Source of the DNA: Clostridia bacterium
Lineage (GTDB): Bacteria; Bacillota; Peptococcia; DRI-13; SV3-B141
Direction: 5' to 3'
Assembly: GCA_018433015.1 (NCBI GenBank)
Contig: JAHDSB010000126.1
Coordinates: 1 to 46,388 of the forward strand
Length of the DNA: 46,388 bases
The notes beneath the pieces were generated by a model that saw only the letters and a program-made list of their open reading frames with translations, did no database searches and was not told the origin of the DNA. A program made the translations under genes and the position numbers. Shown here one piece after another: positions 15,719 through 26,947 of the stretch; positions within the stretch are counted from its first letter, which is position 1; every line of letters begins with the position of its first letter.

Positions 15719-17521
15719 ATGGAGCAAAAAACAATTAGGAACTTTTGCATTATTGCTCATATAGATCACGGTAAGTCTACTTTAGCCGACAGACTTTTAG
15801 AATATACGGGTGCCCTTTCTGCTCGGGAAATGACAGCTCAAGTTCTGGATAAGATGGATTTGGAGCGGGAAAGAGGAATAACTATTAAGCTTCAGGCTGT
15901 ACAGATGTCTTATCAGGCTAAGAATGGTCAGGAATATCTCATTAACTTAATTGATACACCGGGCCATGTGGACTTTTCTTATGAAGTTTCCCGCAGCTTG
16001 GCAGCCTGTGAAGGGGCTATATTAGTTGTGGACGCCAGTCAAGGAATAGAAGCTCAAACCCTAGCCAACGTATATTTGGCTTTAGAACATGATTTAGAAA
16101 TTATACCTGTAATAAATAAAATTGACTTACCTAGTGCTGAACCCGATAGAGTTAAGGAAGAACTGGAGGATGTAATAGGCTTGGACTGCAGTGAAGCCAT
16201 TTTAGCTTCAGCCAAGGACGGTACAGGTATAGAAGATATTTTAGAGGCTGTTATTACTAAGATTCCCCCCCCAGAGGGAGATCAAGATGCTCCTTTAAAA
16301 GCTTTGATTTTTGATTCCCATTTTGATTCTTATAAAGGGGCCATCCCTTACCTGAGAGTAATTGACGGTGTTATTAAAAAGGGGATGGATATCAAAATGA
16401 TGTCCAGCGGCAAAGCTTTTGAAGTTACAGATGTGGGAGTATTTAAACCTGCCTTGACCTTTGTAGAAGAATTGCTGCCGGGAATGGTAGGATTTGTAGC
16501 CGGTAGCATTAAAAATGTAAAAGATACCCGGGTGGGAGATACTATAACCTCTGCTAAGAAACCGGCCCTAAAACCGTTACCAGGATATCGCAAGGCCACG
16601 CCTATGGTATTTTGCGGCTTATATCCTCTGGAGACCAATGAGTATGAGAACTTACGGGATGCCTTAGAAAAATTACAACTAAATGACGCTTCTTTAATCT
16701 ATGAACCGGAGACGTCTATAGCTTTAGGCTTTGGTTTCCGTTGTGGATTTCTGGGTCTCTTGCATATGGAAATCATCAAAGAACGTTTAGAAAGAGAATA
16801 TAAGATAGATCTTTTGATAACTGCCCCCAGCGTTATATATAAAGTGGAACAGACAAATGGGGAAAGCCTTGATATAGATAACCCTACCAAGTTACCTCCT
16901 GTACAACAAATCGAAACTATCAGTGAGCCCTTTGTTCAAGCTACTATTATGGTTCCTACGGATTTTGTGGGGCCTGTCATGGAACTCTGCCAGGAGAGAA
17001 GGGGAACATATCTTAATATGGAGTACCTTTCTGTAAACAGGGTTATGCTTAAATATGAGTTGCCTTTAAGTGAAATAATCTATGACTTTTTTGATCAATT
17101 AAAATCCCGTACAAGGGGATATGCCTCCTTAGATTATGAATTAAAAGGTTATAAAAATGCCGATCTGGTAAAATTAGATGTTTTAGTTAACGGAGAAGTA
17201 GTTGATGCCCTATCCTTTATTGTGCATAAGGAAAGCGCTTATCAACGGGGGCGCGCCATCGTAGAAAAATTAAGAAAACTTATTCCCCGCCAGATGTTTG
17301 AAGTTCCTATTCAGGCCGCTATCGGCAATAAGATTATTGCTCGAGAGAGCATCAAGGCTTTACGTAAAAGTGTGTTAGATAAGTGTTACGGCGGCGATAT
17401 TACCAGGAAACGTAAGCTGTTAGAAAAACAAAAAGAAGGTAAAAAACGCATGAAGCAAGTGGGGAACGTGGAGATTCCCCAGGAAGCCTTTATGGCTGTT
17501 TTAAGTCTTGATGAAAAGTAG
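15719..17521 (+). CDS. lepA: Elongation factor 4 (LepA) GTPase
   Basis: Ribosome-associated translational GTPase of the EF-G group, implicated in initiation and back-translocation. G-motifs are all present: AHIDHGKST (G1), RERGITIK (G2), DTPGH (G3), NKIDLP (G4) and SAKDG (G5). The C-terminal domain unique to LepA ends [23 protein letters not shown] 15719 gives the standard 600 residues and correct spacing from AGGAGG (15706-15711); in-frame ATG 15713 lies only one base after that site. Confidence 0.97.
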   Translation: MEQKTIRNFCIIAHIDHGKSTLADRLLEYTGALSAREMTAQVLDKMDLERERGITIKLQAVQMSYQAKNGQEYLINLIDTPGHVDFSYEVSRSLAACEGAILVVDASQGIEAQTLANVYLALEHDLEIIPVINKIDLPSAEPDRVKEELEDVIGLDCSEAILASAKDGTGIEDILEAVITKIPPPEGDQDAPLKALIFDSHFDSYKGAIPYLRVIDGVIKKGMDIKMMSSGKAFEVTDVGVFKPALTFVEELLPGMVGFVAGSIKNVKDTRVGDTITSAKKPALKPLPGYRKATPMVFCGLYPLETNEYENLRDALEKLQLNDASLIYEPETSIALGFGFRCGFLGLLHMEIIKERLEREYKIDLLITAPSVIYKVEQTNGESLDIDNPTKLPPVQQIETISEPFVQATIMVPTDFVGPVMELCQERRGTYLNMEYLSVNRVMLKYELPLSEIIYDFFDQLKSRTRGYASLDYELKGYKNADLVKLDVLVNGEVVDALSFIVHKESAYQRGRAIVEKLRKLIPRQMFEVPIQAAIGNKIIARESIKALRKSVLDKCYGGDITRKRKLLEKQKEGKKRMKQVGNVEIPQEAFMAVLSLDEK

Positions 17522-17530
17522 GAAGATGAA

Positions 17531-18691
17531 ATGAAAATAGGTGCTTATGTCCACATCCCCTTTTGCCTTGCCCGCTGTTATTATTGCAGCTTCACTTCTT
17601 ATGCAGTGGGAGCAAGTGCTGAACAAGATATTTATCAAAAGCAAATAGAACCATATTTAAATGCCCTGATAAAAGAAGTGGGGATATACAAAGATTTGTT
17701 AAAGGGTAAGAATATCCAGCTTAAAAGCCTTTATATCGGAGGAGGTACGCCCACCTGTTTGTCAGGTGGGCAGCTCTTTATTTTACTGGATACTTTGCGC
17801 ACAAATTATACCTATAGTGAGGGAATAGAAATAACTGTAGAAGGTAATCCCGGCACAATAGGTCCAGAAAAACTAGCCGTTCTTAAAGAACAAGGATGTA
17901 ATCGTTTATCTTTAGGCGTGCAAAGTTTCAATCCCAAGGAACTGAGGGTATTGGGGCGTATACACTCCCTCCCGGATGTATATAATACTTACAAAATAGC
18001 AAGAACTATGGGTTTTGCTAATATAAATCTGGACTTAATGTATGGCTTGCCGGGACAGGATTTGAACGATTGGAAGAAAAATTTACGCCAGATTGTAGAC
18101 CTTCAGCCAGAGCATATTTCCCTGTACCAATTAAATATCGAAGAAGGAACTCCTTTTTATCATTTATACCAAAGAGGATTAATGGAGAAATTTGATCAGG
18201 ATCAAGCCTTTTATATGTATGAAGAGGCCATAAATTACTTAACGGAGCAAGGTTACCACCATTATGAGATAAGTAATTTCGCTCGTCCGGGGAAAGAAAG
18301 CAGGCACAATAAATTGTACTGGCAAGATGAATATTATCTGGGCTTAGGAGCGGGTGCCAGCGGTTACTTAGATAATATGCGCTATACAAATATGAGTAGT
18401 TTAAAGCAATATCAAGAGCTGGTAAACCGGGGAGAGCGTCCCCTAGAACAACAAGAAAAAATTGGCCCGTCTTTGGCCATGGCGGAAACCATGTTTTTAG
18501 GTTTGCGCCTTTTAGAGGGTGTAGATAAAAGAAAATTTCAGCAGCACTTTCAAGTAAACATCAAAGATCAGTACGGGGAAATTATTGAAAACTTGAAAAG
18601 CCAAGGATTATTAAGGGAAACAGAAACTCACCTTCATTTAACGAGACGGGGATTATATATAGCCAATGAAGTATTTATGGAATTCTTATGA
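17531..18691 (+). CDS. hemW: Radical SAM heme chaperone HemW
   Basis: Relative of oxygen-independent coproporphyrinogen oxidase, now regarded as a heme-delivery protein. VHIPFCLARCYYCSF holds the C-x3-C-x2-C cluster motif near residue 11; SLYIGGGTPT and LSLGVQSFN follow in the normal order, then LGLGAGASGYL and the C-terminal HemN-C domain. HemW lacks the extra N-terminal part of true HemN, and this protein begins right at the cluster region, so HemW is favoured. The upstream gene is lepA, as in Bacillus. Confidence 0.92.
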   Translation: MKIGAYVHIPFCLARCYYCSFTSYAVGASAEQDIYQKQIEPYLNALIKEVGIYKDLLKGKNIQLKSLYIGGGTPTCLSGGQLFILLDTLRTNYTYSEGIEITVEGNPGTIGPEKLAVLKEQGCNRLSLGVQSFNPKELRVLGRIHSLPDVYNTYKIARTMGFANINLDLMYGLPGQDLNDWKKNLRQIVDLQPEHISLYQLNIEEGTPFYHLYQRGLMEKFDQDQAFYMYEEAINYLTEQGYHHYEISNFARPGKESRHNKLYWQDEYYLGLGAGASGYLDNMRYTNMSSLKQYQELVNRGERPLEQQEKIGPSLAMAETMFLGLRLLEGVDKRKFQQHFQVNIKDQYGEIIENLKSQGLLRETETHLHLTRRGLYIANEVFMEFL

Positions 18692-18718
18692 TTGATTACA
18701 GAATAATACTAGCAGACG

Positions 18719-18747
18719 TTGACAAAAAAAATTACAAGTGGTATTTT
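18719..18747 (+). promoter_or_regulatory. SigA promoter of the hrcA-chaperonin-dnaK operon
   Basis: TTGACA (18719-18724), 17-base spacer, TATTTT (18742-18747). The start of transcription should fall near 18754, a few bases before the CIRCE operator. Confidence 0.8.
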
Positions 18748-18760
18748 AAAAGAGAAAACA

Positions 18761-18787
18761 TTAGCACTCGATAAAGGAGAGTGCTAA
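18761..18787. promoter_or_regulatory. CIRCE operator (HrcA binding site)
   Basis: TTAGCACTC (18761-18769), nine bases, GAGTGCTAA (18779-18787): a perfect match to the CIRCE inverted repeat. It lies at the very start of the transcript, upstream of hrcA, so the whole operon should be repressed by its own first product and released on heat shock. Confidence 0.97.
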
Positions 18788-18810
18788 CAAAAAAAGGTGG
18801 CGAATTAAAA

Positions 18811-19830
18811 ATGGATGGACGGAAGAGAAAGGTATTACATGCTATCATCCTGGATTATATAGCTACCGCAGATCCTGTAGGTTCACGTACAATTGCTAAA
18901 AAGTACAATTTAGGAGTTAGTCCAGCTACAGTGCGTAATGAGATGGCTGACTTGGAGGAAATGGGGCTTTTAGAACAGCCTTATACTTCAGCGGGAAGAA
19001 TACCTTCACAATTAGGTTATCGCTATTATGTAGACAGTTTAATGATTAGAGAGGCTTTACCACCGGAGATCAAAGAAATGATTCGTGGGGCCTTAAGAAG
19101 CAGAGTTAAGGAGACGGAATCATTAATCCAACTCTCCAGCAAGTTGTTATCGCAGTTGACCAATTATACAGCCTTAATAATGGCACCCTCCTATGCTAAG
19201 AATACTTTGCGGCATATTCAGCTCTTAGCCGTGGAGGAAAATAAAGCCGTCATCATCGTTGTGTTAGATAACGGGCATGTGGAACATTGCACTGTGGAAG
19301 TACCGGATTATCTAAATCCCGAAGATTTTACAGCAATTTCTCATATTTTAAATGAGCGCTTACAGGGGTTAGCCTTGGAACAGTGGAAGCCTAGCGTCCT
19401 GAAGTCTATTTATTCAGAACTTAAGTATAAGAAAAAAGTTCTCAATAATATAATCGAGATAATAGAAAATTCCTTGGCTGTGGATCATGATAACAAGGTT
19501 TTTTTAGGCGGAACCTTAAACATTTTTAATCAGCCGGAGTTTAAAGATATTAATAAGGTTAAAGGCCTGTTAAGTTTACTGGAGGAAGCCGAGAATATTA
19601 AAGACATTCTTCAAGGAGAAAATACTGAAGGAACCATAGTAAAGATTGGTACTGAAAATGCCTTGGAAGGCATGAAAGATTGTAGTTTAATCACTACTAC
19701 CTATGAGCTGGAGGGGGAAACTATCGGTACCATAGGGATTTTAGGACCTACCCGGATGGAATATTCGAAGGCTATCAGTATTATGGAGTTTTTAACAAAG
19801 GCTTTAACCGAAGGTTTGAGAAACATATAA
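18811..19830 (+). CDS. hrcA: Heat-inducible transcription repressor HrcA
   Basis: Binds CIRCE and represses heat-shock genes. The N-terminal winged helix (about 1-75) has YIATADPVGSRTIAKKYNLG and the recognition-helix region SPATVRNEMADLEEMGLL; the GAF-like and dimerisation regions follow, ending GPTRMEYSKAISIMEFL. ATG 18811 (339 residues) is preceded by AAGGTGG; the frame is open back to GTG 18781, but that codon lies inside the CIRCE repeat. In Bacillus HrcA folding and activity depend on GroEL; here the next gene encodes a different chaperonin. Confidence 0.97.
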   Translation: MDGRKRKVLHAIILDYIATADPVGSRTIAKKYNLGVSPATVRNEMADLEEMGLLEQPYTSAGRIPSQLGYRYYVDSLMIREALPPEIKEMIRGALRSRVKETESLIQLSSKLLSQLTNYTALIMAPSYAKNTLRHIQLLAVEENKAVIIVVLDNGHVEHCTVEVPDYLNPEDFTAISHILNERLQGLALEQWKPSVLKSIYSELKYKKKVLNNIIEIIENSLAVDHDNKVFLGGTLNIFNQPEFKDINKVKGLLSLLEEAENIKDILQGENTEGTIVKIGTENALEGMKDCSLITTTYELEGETIGTIGILGPTRMEYSKAISIMEFLTKALTEGLRNI

Positions 19831-19853
19831 GAGATGTACCTGGAGGTTTTAGT

Positions 19854-21425
19854 GTGAGTAATAAACAGCACATCAATCAGAATACAGACGTTGATGAACG
19901 CATGACGGCATTAATGACAAATTCTAATGCTATTAAGGTTATTGCCCAAGCTGTAGAAGGAACTATCGGACCTAAAGGCTTAGATACCATGCTGGTGGAT
20001 CAATTTGGCGATGTAGTAGTAACCAATGATGGAGTTACAATCCTGGGGATGATGGATGTCAATCATCCTGCCGCCAGAATGTTAATAAAAATAGCTAAAG
20101 CCCAGCAGGAGGAAATAGGTGATGGTACTACCACAGCTACCATAATGGCGGGAGAACTGGTTAGTGAAGGTGTGGCTCAAGTTTCTCGGGGTGTGCCGGT
20201 GGCTAAAGTTTTGGAAGGTTTACACATAGGTATAAAAAAGGCCCAAGAGGTCTTAAAAGAAAAAACTAAGGAAGTAACTACTAGTGACAGTCCCATTCTT
20301 AAAGAAGTAGCGTTAGTGGCCGGGCGAGGCCATGATGATATTGCTGATTTAGTTATTAAAGCGGCTGCTTTGATGGGAAAGGAAAAACTTGCTGACCCTT
20401 CGTTTAAACTGGCGGACATAATTCGTGCTCAAGAAGGTGCAGATAATAAGGTAATATCAGGGGTTATCTTAGATAGAGAACCTCTAAATAAAGAAATGCC
20501 CAAAAGAATAGAAAATGTGAAAGTTCTGGTGATTGACGATGCCCTGGAACCGGAAGAAATTGACGATGAAGCCTTAGGTACTGAAGCAGGTTTTACTAGA
20601 TACATGGAATTGCGCGAAGAATTCGTAGAAAACGTACGTAAAATTCCAGAATTGGGAATAAATCTAGTTTTAGTAGACCGAGGCGTTGATGATATAGCAG
20701 AGGAAATCTTGACAGATGCAGAAGTTATGGTTCTCCAACGTGTAGCTAATAAAGAATTGCGTCAGGCGGCAGAACACACGGGAGCTAAACTAATCAAACG
20801 CACTGGGCTGAAAAAGAGTAAAGCTGAACTGCAAAAATACATAGGTCACAGCGCAGAAGTATATTTAGATGAAAAGATAAAACATGTCTATCTTTTAGGT
20901 GGAACAGGAAAAGCCCAGGCCACAATTCTTGTAGGCGCCTCTACAGAAGAAGTAGTGGGTGAGCGGGAAAGAATTGCTAAAGACGCAGCTTCCGCCGTGC
21001 AGGCTGCAGCAAAAGGCGGCATTGTGGCGGGCGGTGGTGCAGTAGAATTAGCTATAGCCCGTGGAGTAGAAGAGGCCCGCAAAGAAGTGCGGGGTATGGC
21101 TGTTTTTGGAGTAGATTGTGTAATTGCAGCCTTAAAAAAGCCCTTTTCCCAAATAGTATTGAATGCAGGTTTTAATCCTTTGGAAAAACTAGGGGATGTG
21201 ACGGCCTCACAAGTAGAAATGGCTAACGATTCCCTGGGAATAGACTGTGAATCTGGGGAAGTAGTTGACATGTGCAGTCTGGGAGTATATGATCCCGCCT
21301 TAGTAAAAAAATATGCGCTAAAGGCTGCCGGAGAAGTAGCAGAAGCAATTTTACGCATTGATACAATAATTAAAAAGAAACCAAGTAAAGAAAGTGAAAG
21401 TGTAGATAAAGATTATTATGAATAG
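19854..21425 (+). CDS. Group III (archaeal-like, thermosome-type) chaperonin
   Basis: ATP-driven protein-folding cage of the thermosome/CCT type, with a built-in lid and no need for GroES. Motifs by residue: GTIGPKGLDTM (36-46), TNDGVTIL (57-64), GDGTTT (89-94) and GGGAVE (393-398). Asp377 in RIAKDAASA lines up, from memory, with the ATPase Asp398 of GroEL. The 201-275 region (VKVLVIDDALEPEE to INLVLVDRGVDD) follows the thermosome apical domain, including the stretch that holds the helical lid. The protein is 523 residues and ends in a charged DKDYYE tail, not the GGM repeat of GroEL. GTG start with GGAGG 7 bases before. Lies between hrcA and grpE under CIRCE control, the location known for bacterial group III chaperonins. 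Confidence 0.95.
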   Translation: MSNKQHINQNTDVDERMTALMTNSNAIKVIAQAVEGTIGPKGLDTMLVDQFGDVVVTNDGVTILGMMDVNHPAARMLIKIAKAQQEEIGDGTTTATIMAGELVSEGVAQVSRGVPVAKVLEGLHIGIKKAQEVLKEKTKEVTTSDSPILKEVALVAGRGHDDIADLVIKAAALMGKEKLADPSFKLADIIRAQEGADNKVISGVILDREPLNKEMPKRIENVKVLVIDDALEPEEIDDEALGTEAGFTRYMELREEFVENVRKIPELGINLVLVDRGVDDIAEEILTDAEVMVLQRVANKELRQAAEHTGAKLIKRTGLKKSKAELQKYIGHSAEVYLDEKIKHVYLLGGTGKAQATILVGASTEEVVGERERIAKDAASAVQAAAKGGIVAGGGAVELAIARGVEEARKEVRGMAVFGVDCVIAALKKPFSQIVLNAGFNPLEKLGDVTASQVEMANDSLGIDCESGEVVDMCSLGVYDPALVKKYALKAAGEVAEAILRIDTIIKKKPSKESESVDKDYYE

Positions 21426-21437
21426 GTGGTGAGATTG

Positions 21438-22040
21438 TTGGTAGAGAATAACGAGGTGAATGATAACATTAATGTTAATCAGATGCCTGAGGGCGAAAAC
21501 CCGCCTACAGGAGAAGATACTCCTAAGGAAGTAGACCAGGAAGTAAATCAATCTCAGGAAGAAAGCCAAGATCTTGAGATGAAAAAGCTGGAAGAAAAAG
21601 AACAAGAACTAAAAGCCATGAAGGATAAGCTTATTCGTCTTCAGGCAGACTTTGATAACCATCGTAAGAGGACACAGAAAGAAAAAGAAGAATGGATCCA
21701 GTACGCTTCCCAGGGTTTAATAGAGAAATTACTGCCTGCCCTTGATAATCTGGAACGTCCCTTTAAAGGGGAAGAAACTCAAAGTGAAGAAGTTCAAAAG
21801 GTTTTAGAGGGTTTTAAATTAATTTACAAGCAAATTATGGATATCTTACAACAAGAAGGTTTGGAGTATATCGAAACTGAGGGCCAGATTTTTGATCCGC
21901 TTTGGCATGAAGCTATGATGCAGATCCCTGCTGCTGAAGGGCAGGAAGACAATCAGATTGTACTAGAGCTGCGGAAAGGATATCGCTTTAAGGATAGGCT
22001 CCTAAGGGCTTCAATGGTTCAAGTTGCGAAAAAAAGCTAA
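21438..22040 (+). CDS. grpE: Nucleotide exchange factor GrpE
   Basis: Exchanges ADP for ATP on DnaK. Acidic N-terminal tail (about 1-40), a long coiled coil (about 45-100, KKLEEKEQELKAMKDKLIRL and FDNHRKRTQKEKEE), then the beta-domain with LEYIETEGQIFDPLWHEAM. The frame begins at GTG 21426, but the AGGTGGTGA site (21424-21432) favours TTG 21438 (or TTG 21435). The stop of the chaperonin gene lies inside this ribosome binding region, so the two are probably translated together. Confidence 0.96.
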   Translation: MVENNEVNDNINVNQMPEGENPPTGEDTPKEVDQEVNQSQEESQDLEMKKLEEKEQELKAMKDKLIRLQADFDNHRKRTQKEKEEWIQYASQGLIEKLLPALDNLERPFKGEETQSEEVQKVLEGFKLIYKQIMDILQQEGLEYIETEGQIFDPLWHEAMMQIPAAEGQEDNQIVLELRKGYRFKDRLLRASMVQVAKKS

Positions 22041-22068
22041 TGTTAATCTAGATTTTAAGGAGGAATGA

Positions 22069-23916
<1,848 letters not shown>

Positions 23917-23935
23917 GTTATAATGTTAAGGTAAA

Positions 23936-24004
23936 GGGTGCAGGATACAGGCAAAGAGAGGTTTTTATTGGTGGCCTGTATCTGTGCGCCCCCTTCCCTT
24001 TTTT
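23936..24004 (+). terminator. Terminator-like hairpin between dnaK and dnaJ
   Basis: 23936-23952 pairs with 23974-23991, with GATACAGGC (23944-23952) and GCCTGTATC (23974-23982) perfect and the outer part continuing with one bulged G and two G-U pairs. A run of six T follows at 23999-24004, after a pyrimidine-rich gap. This may attenuate or process the message between dnaK and dnaJ; it could be a partial terminator rather than a full stop. Confidence 0.6.
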
Positions 24005-24089
24005 ATACTAGTTTGTTTAATACAGGCGTATTCAAGGGGGGAGTATAGACGGTTGCACCGTTAATCTTAGGAGTGAAGGAGGTTAAACT

Positions 24090-25250
24090 GTGGCCAAAAG
24101 GGATTATTATGAAGTCCTGAATGTGGAGAAAAATGCTTCAGAAGCCGAGTTAAAAAAAGCTTACCGCAAATTGGCTCGTAAGTATCATCCCGATGTTAAT
24201 CCCGGGAATAAAGAAGCAGAAGAGAAGTTCAAAGAAGTAAATGAAGCCTATGAAGTTCTAAGTGATTCGGAAAAGCGTAGCAGATACGATCAATTTGGCC
24301 ATGCAGGAACTGATCCTGGAGGTTTTGGTGGATTTGGTGATTTTGGTGGTTTCGGTGGTAGCGCTGGAGACTTTTCGGGCTTTGGCGATATATTTGATAT
24401 GTTTTTCGGTGGTGCCGGAGGAGGTCAGCGAACTAGAGGACCTCAACAAGGAGCTGACCTGCGTCTTGATTTAAGGCTTGATTTTGAAGAAGCAGCCTTT
24501 GGTGTAGAAAAAGATGTAGAAATACCCAGAATGGAAAAATGCTCCAAGTGTAACGGGACGGGAGCCAAACCGGGAACACACGCTTCCACCTGTCGGAAAT
24601 GTAATGGTACAGGACAAATCAAGTATACTCAGAAAACGCCTCTGGGGCACTTCCAAACCATTAAGACATGTCCTGATTGTGGAGGTAGGGGAGAAGTCAA
24701 CTCTTCACCTTGCCCCGATTGTAGAGGAGAGGGTAAAGTCCACCGTATCAGGAAACTGCATATTAAGATTCCCGCCGGTGTTGATACCGGATCCAGAATA
24801 CGTTTAAGTGGTGAAGGTGAAGCTGGTGAACTGGGAGGTCCTAACGGCGATCTCTATGTTTATATAGAAGTTAGGCCCCATAAGCTTTTTGAGAGACATG
24901 GCGATGATCTATATTTAGAAATGCCTATTACTTTTATTCAGGCAGCTTTAGGTGGTACAATCAAGGTTCCTACTCTGGGAGGAGGTACTGCCTCGTTAAA
25001 AATTTCGGAAGGAACACAAACCCATACAGTCTTCCGTATGAGAGGGCAAGGGGTATCCCACTTGCGTGGCAGTGGTAAAGGTGATATGCATGTTAAGGTA
25101 TTAGTGGTAACTCCTACTAAGCTAAGTGAAGAACAGAAGAAAATGCTGAGAAGCTTCGCAGAAAAAAGTGGGCAGGATAACTACAAACCTAAGGATAAAG
25201 AACGGGATAAAGGTATATTTGAACGATTATGGGATAGTCTGAAAGGTTAG
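24090..25250 (+). CDS. dnaJ: Co-chaperone DnaJ (Hsp40)
   Basis: Delivers clients to DnaK and stimulates its ATPase. J-domain (1-70) with the HPD motif in YHPDVN; a Gly/Phe-rich linker (about 75-125); four zinc-finger repeats [24 protein letters not shown] and CPDCRGEG (about 150-220); and the C-terminal client-binding domains. 386 residues. GTG start ([10 protein letters not shown]) after GGAGG. 173 bases, including a hairpin, separate it from dnaK. Confidence 0.98.
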   Translation: MAKRDYYEVLNVEKNASEAELKKAYRKLARKYHPDVNPGNKEAEEKFKEVNEAYEVLSDSEKRSRYDQFGHAGTDPGGFGGFGDFGGFGGSAGDFSGFGDIFDMFFGGAGGGQRTRGPQQGADLRLDLRLDFEEAAFGVEKDVEIPRMEKCSKCNGTGAKPGTHASTCRKCNGTGQIKYTQKTPLGHFQTIKTCPDCGGRGEVNSSPCPDCRGEGKVHRIRKLHIKIPAGVDTGSRIRLSGEGEAGELGGPNGDLYVYIEVRPHKLFERHGDDLYLEMPITFIQAALGGTIKVPTLGGGTASLKISEGTQTHTVFRMRGQGVSHLRGSGKGDMHVKVLVVTPTKLSEEQKKMLRSFAEKSGQDNYKPKDKERDKGIFERLWDSLKG

Positions 25251-25257
25251 ATAACAT

Positions 25258-26196
25258 ATGAAATGGCAAGAAATTAGTATAACCACAAGTCCGGAGGCTA
25301 TTGAAGCCATATCAGAACTGTTTTACCGTTTAGGCTCTGGTGGTGTAGTAATAGAAGATCCGGATCTTTTGAAACAAAGAGCAAATAGCGGTTTATGGGA
25401 TGCTTTTGAGTTACCGGAAGAAGCCCTTGCTGCTGAAAGACCGGTGGTGAAAGGATATCTTCCTATCAATCACGATTTACCCCACCGGCTGGAGGAGTTA
25501 CAGGCCGGAGCGGCAGAAATTATGGCCCGTCTGGATCAAACAGAATGTGAGATGAACTTATCTGAGTTGGATGAAGAAGATTGGGCTAATTCTTGGAAAG
25601 CCTATTTTAAACCGCTGAAAATGGGCACCCAGATAGTAATTAAACCTACCTGGGAGTCTTATACTGCCCAGGGGAAAGAACATATTATTGAGATGGATCC
25701 CGGCATGGCTTTTGGCACAGGAAGCCATAGTACCACTTTAATGTGTGCTGAGTTTCTGGAAAAGTACCTTAAAGCTGGCGACCATGTAATAGATGTAGGT
25801 ACAGGGACAGGGATTTTGTCCATGTGTGCCGCATTCTTGGGGGCCCAGAATGTACTAGCTCTAGATTATGATGCCGTAGCGGTGAAAACGGCCCGGGAGA
25901 ATATTTCTAATAATCATCTGGAGAAAATAATTAAAGTACACCAAAATGATTTACTCCAAGGAATAGAAAAAAAAGCCCATGTTATCACGGCTAACATTAT
26001 TGCTGATATTATTATTCGACTTTTTCCTCAGGTCAAAAATTGCTTGGAGCCGGCAGGGCTTCTGATTACCTCTGGTGTTATCGGGGAAAGAAAAGAGGAT
26101 GTGGAAGAAGCTGCTAACCTTCATGATTTTGCGCTGATAGAGGAAAGGATAGAAAAAGATTGGGTAGCCCAGGTTTGGAAAATGAGGGAGTGTTAA
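25258..26196 (+). CDS. prmA: Ribosomal protein L11 methyltransferase
   Basis: Methylates lysines and the N-terminus of L11 with S-adenosylmethionine. The N-terminal MKWQEISITTSPEAIEAISE substrate-binding domain is followed by the methyltransferase core: DPGMAFGTGSHSTT, VIDVGTGTGILSM (SAM motif I), then ALDYDAVAV, and ITANIIADIIIRL in the catalytic region. 312 residues. It starts 7 bases after dnaJ and 1 base separates it from rsmE, so the three are one transcription unit. Confidence 0.96.
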   Translation: MKWQEISITTSPEAIEAISELFYRLGSGGVVIEDPDLLKQRANSGLWDAFELPEEALAAERPVVKGYLPINHDLPHRLEELQAGAAEIMARLDQTECEMNLSELDEEDWANSWKAYFKPLKMGTQIVIKPTWESYTAQGKEHIIEMDPGMAFGTGSHSTTLMCAEFLEKYLKAGDHVIDVGTGTGILSMCAAFLGAQNVLALDYDAVAVKTARENISNNHLEKIIKVHQNDLLQGIEKKAHVITANIIADIIIRLFPQVKNCLEPAGLLITSGVIGERKEDVEEAANLHDFALIEERIEKDWVAQVWKMREC

Positions 26197-26197
26197 A

Positions 26198-26947
26198 GTG
26201 CATCGCTTTTATGTTTTTCCAGAAGATATGGAAAAGGACAAGGCTACTATTAAGAACGAAGAATTTAAGCATTTATCTAAGGTATTGCGTTTAAATACAG
26301 GTGATAAAATCGGAATATTCGATGGTACAGGTTGGGAATATGAAGGGGTAATTGCCAGTATCAGGGAAAAAGAAGCGCTAATCCATATCGAAGGATCTTG
26401 CCTTTCTCCTACGGAAAGTCCTTTACAGCTTACCCTAGCTCAAGGATTACCTAAGGGCGATAAGATGGAGACTATTATTCAAAAAAACACAGAAGTGGGG
26501 ATCCATAGTATAGTACCTTTGGAATTAGAGCGTAGTGTAGTTAGACTGGAAGGGAAGAAAAAAATCGACAGAGCAAAACGCTGGCAAAAAATTGCAGTTG
26601 AAGCTGCTAAACAATGCAGGCGGGCATTTATCCCGCCTGTCCATGCTCTACAGACCTTGCATGTGTTTTTGGAAAACTTACCCCAGGACAGAGTATTGCT
26701 GATTCCCTGGGAAGAAGGAGGCACCCCTCTGAAACAAGTTTTACAAAATAAAGAAAAATATTCAAAGATATCCAAACCTGTCTATATATTGATAGGACCC
26801 GAGGGTGGACTGGATAAAAAAGAGGTAGAAAAGGCCCAAGAATATGGGGGCATTCCTGTTTCTTTGGGACCTCGAATTATGCGAACTGAGACGGCGGGAT
26901 TAGTGGCTGCTGCCGTTGTCATGTATCATTGGGGGGACTTAGGTTGA
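26198..26947 (+). CDS. rsmE: 16S rRNA (uracil-1498-N3) methyltransferase
   Basis: SPOUT-class enzyme modifying U1498 of 16S rRNA. MHRFYVFPED start with an N-terminal PUA-like domain; the C-terminal knot shows LIGPEGGLDKKEVE and SLGPRIMRTETA, the SAM-binding trefoil motifs. 249 residues, GTG start. Its stop overlaps the start of mtaB in a TTGA tetranucleotide, which indicates coupled translation. Confidence 0.95.
   Translation: MHRFYVFPEDMEKDKATIKNEEFKHLSKVLRLNTGDKIGIFDGTGWEYEGVIASIREKEALIHIEGSCLSPTESPLQLTLAQGLPKGDKMETIIQKNTEVGIHSIVPLELERSVVRLEGKKKIDRAKRWQKIAVEAAKQCRRAFIPPVHALQTLHVFLENLPQDRVLLIPWEEGGTPLKQVLQNKEKYSKISKPVYILIGPEGGLDKKEVEKAQEYGGIPVSLGPRIMRTETAGLVAAAVVMYHWGDLG

Noticed and set aside
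20888-21358. 156-codon open frame opposite the chaperonin gene
   Set aside because: Antisense shadow of a strongly conserved coding region, Ser/Pro/Thr-biased and without start signals.
19831-21437. Search for a groES gene beside the chaperonin
   Set aside because: Gaps to hrcA and grpE are under 25 bases and no 10-kDa co-chaperonin frame exists in the operon, as expected for a lidded chaperonin.
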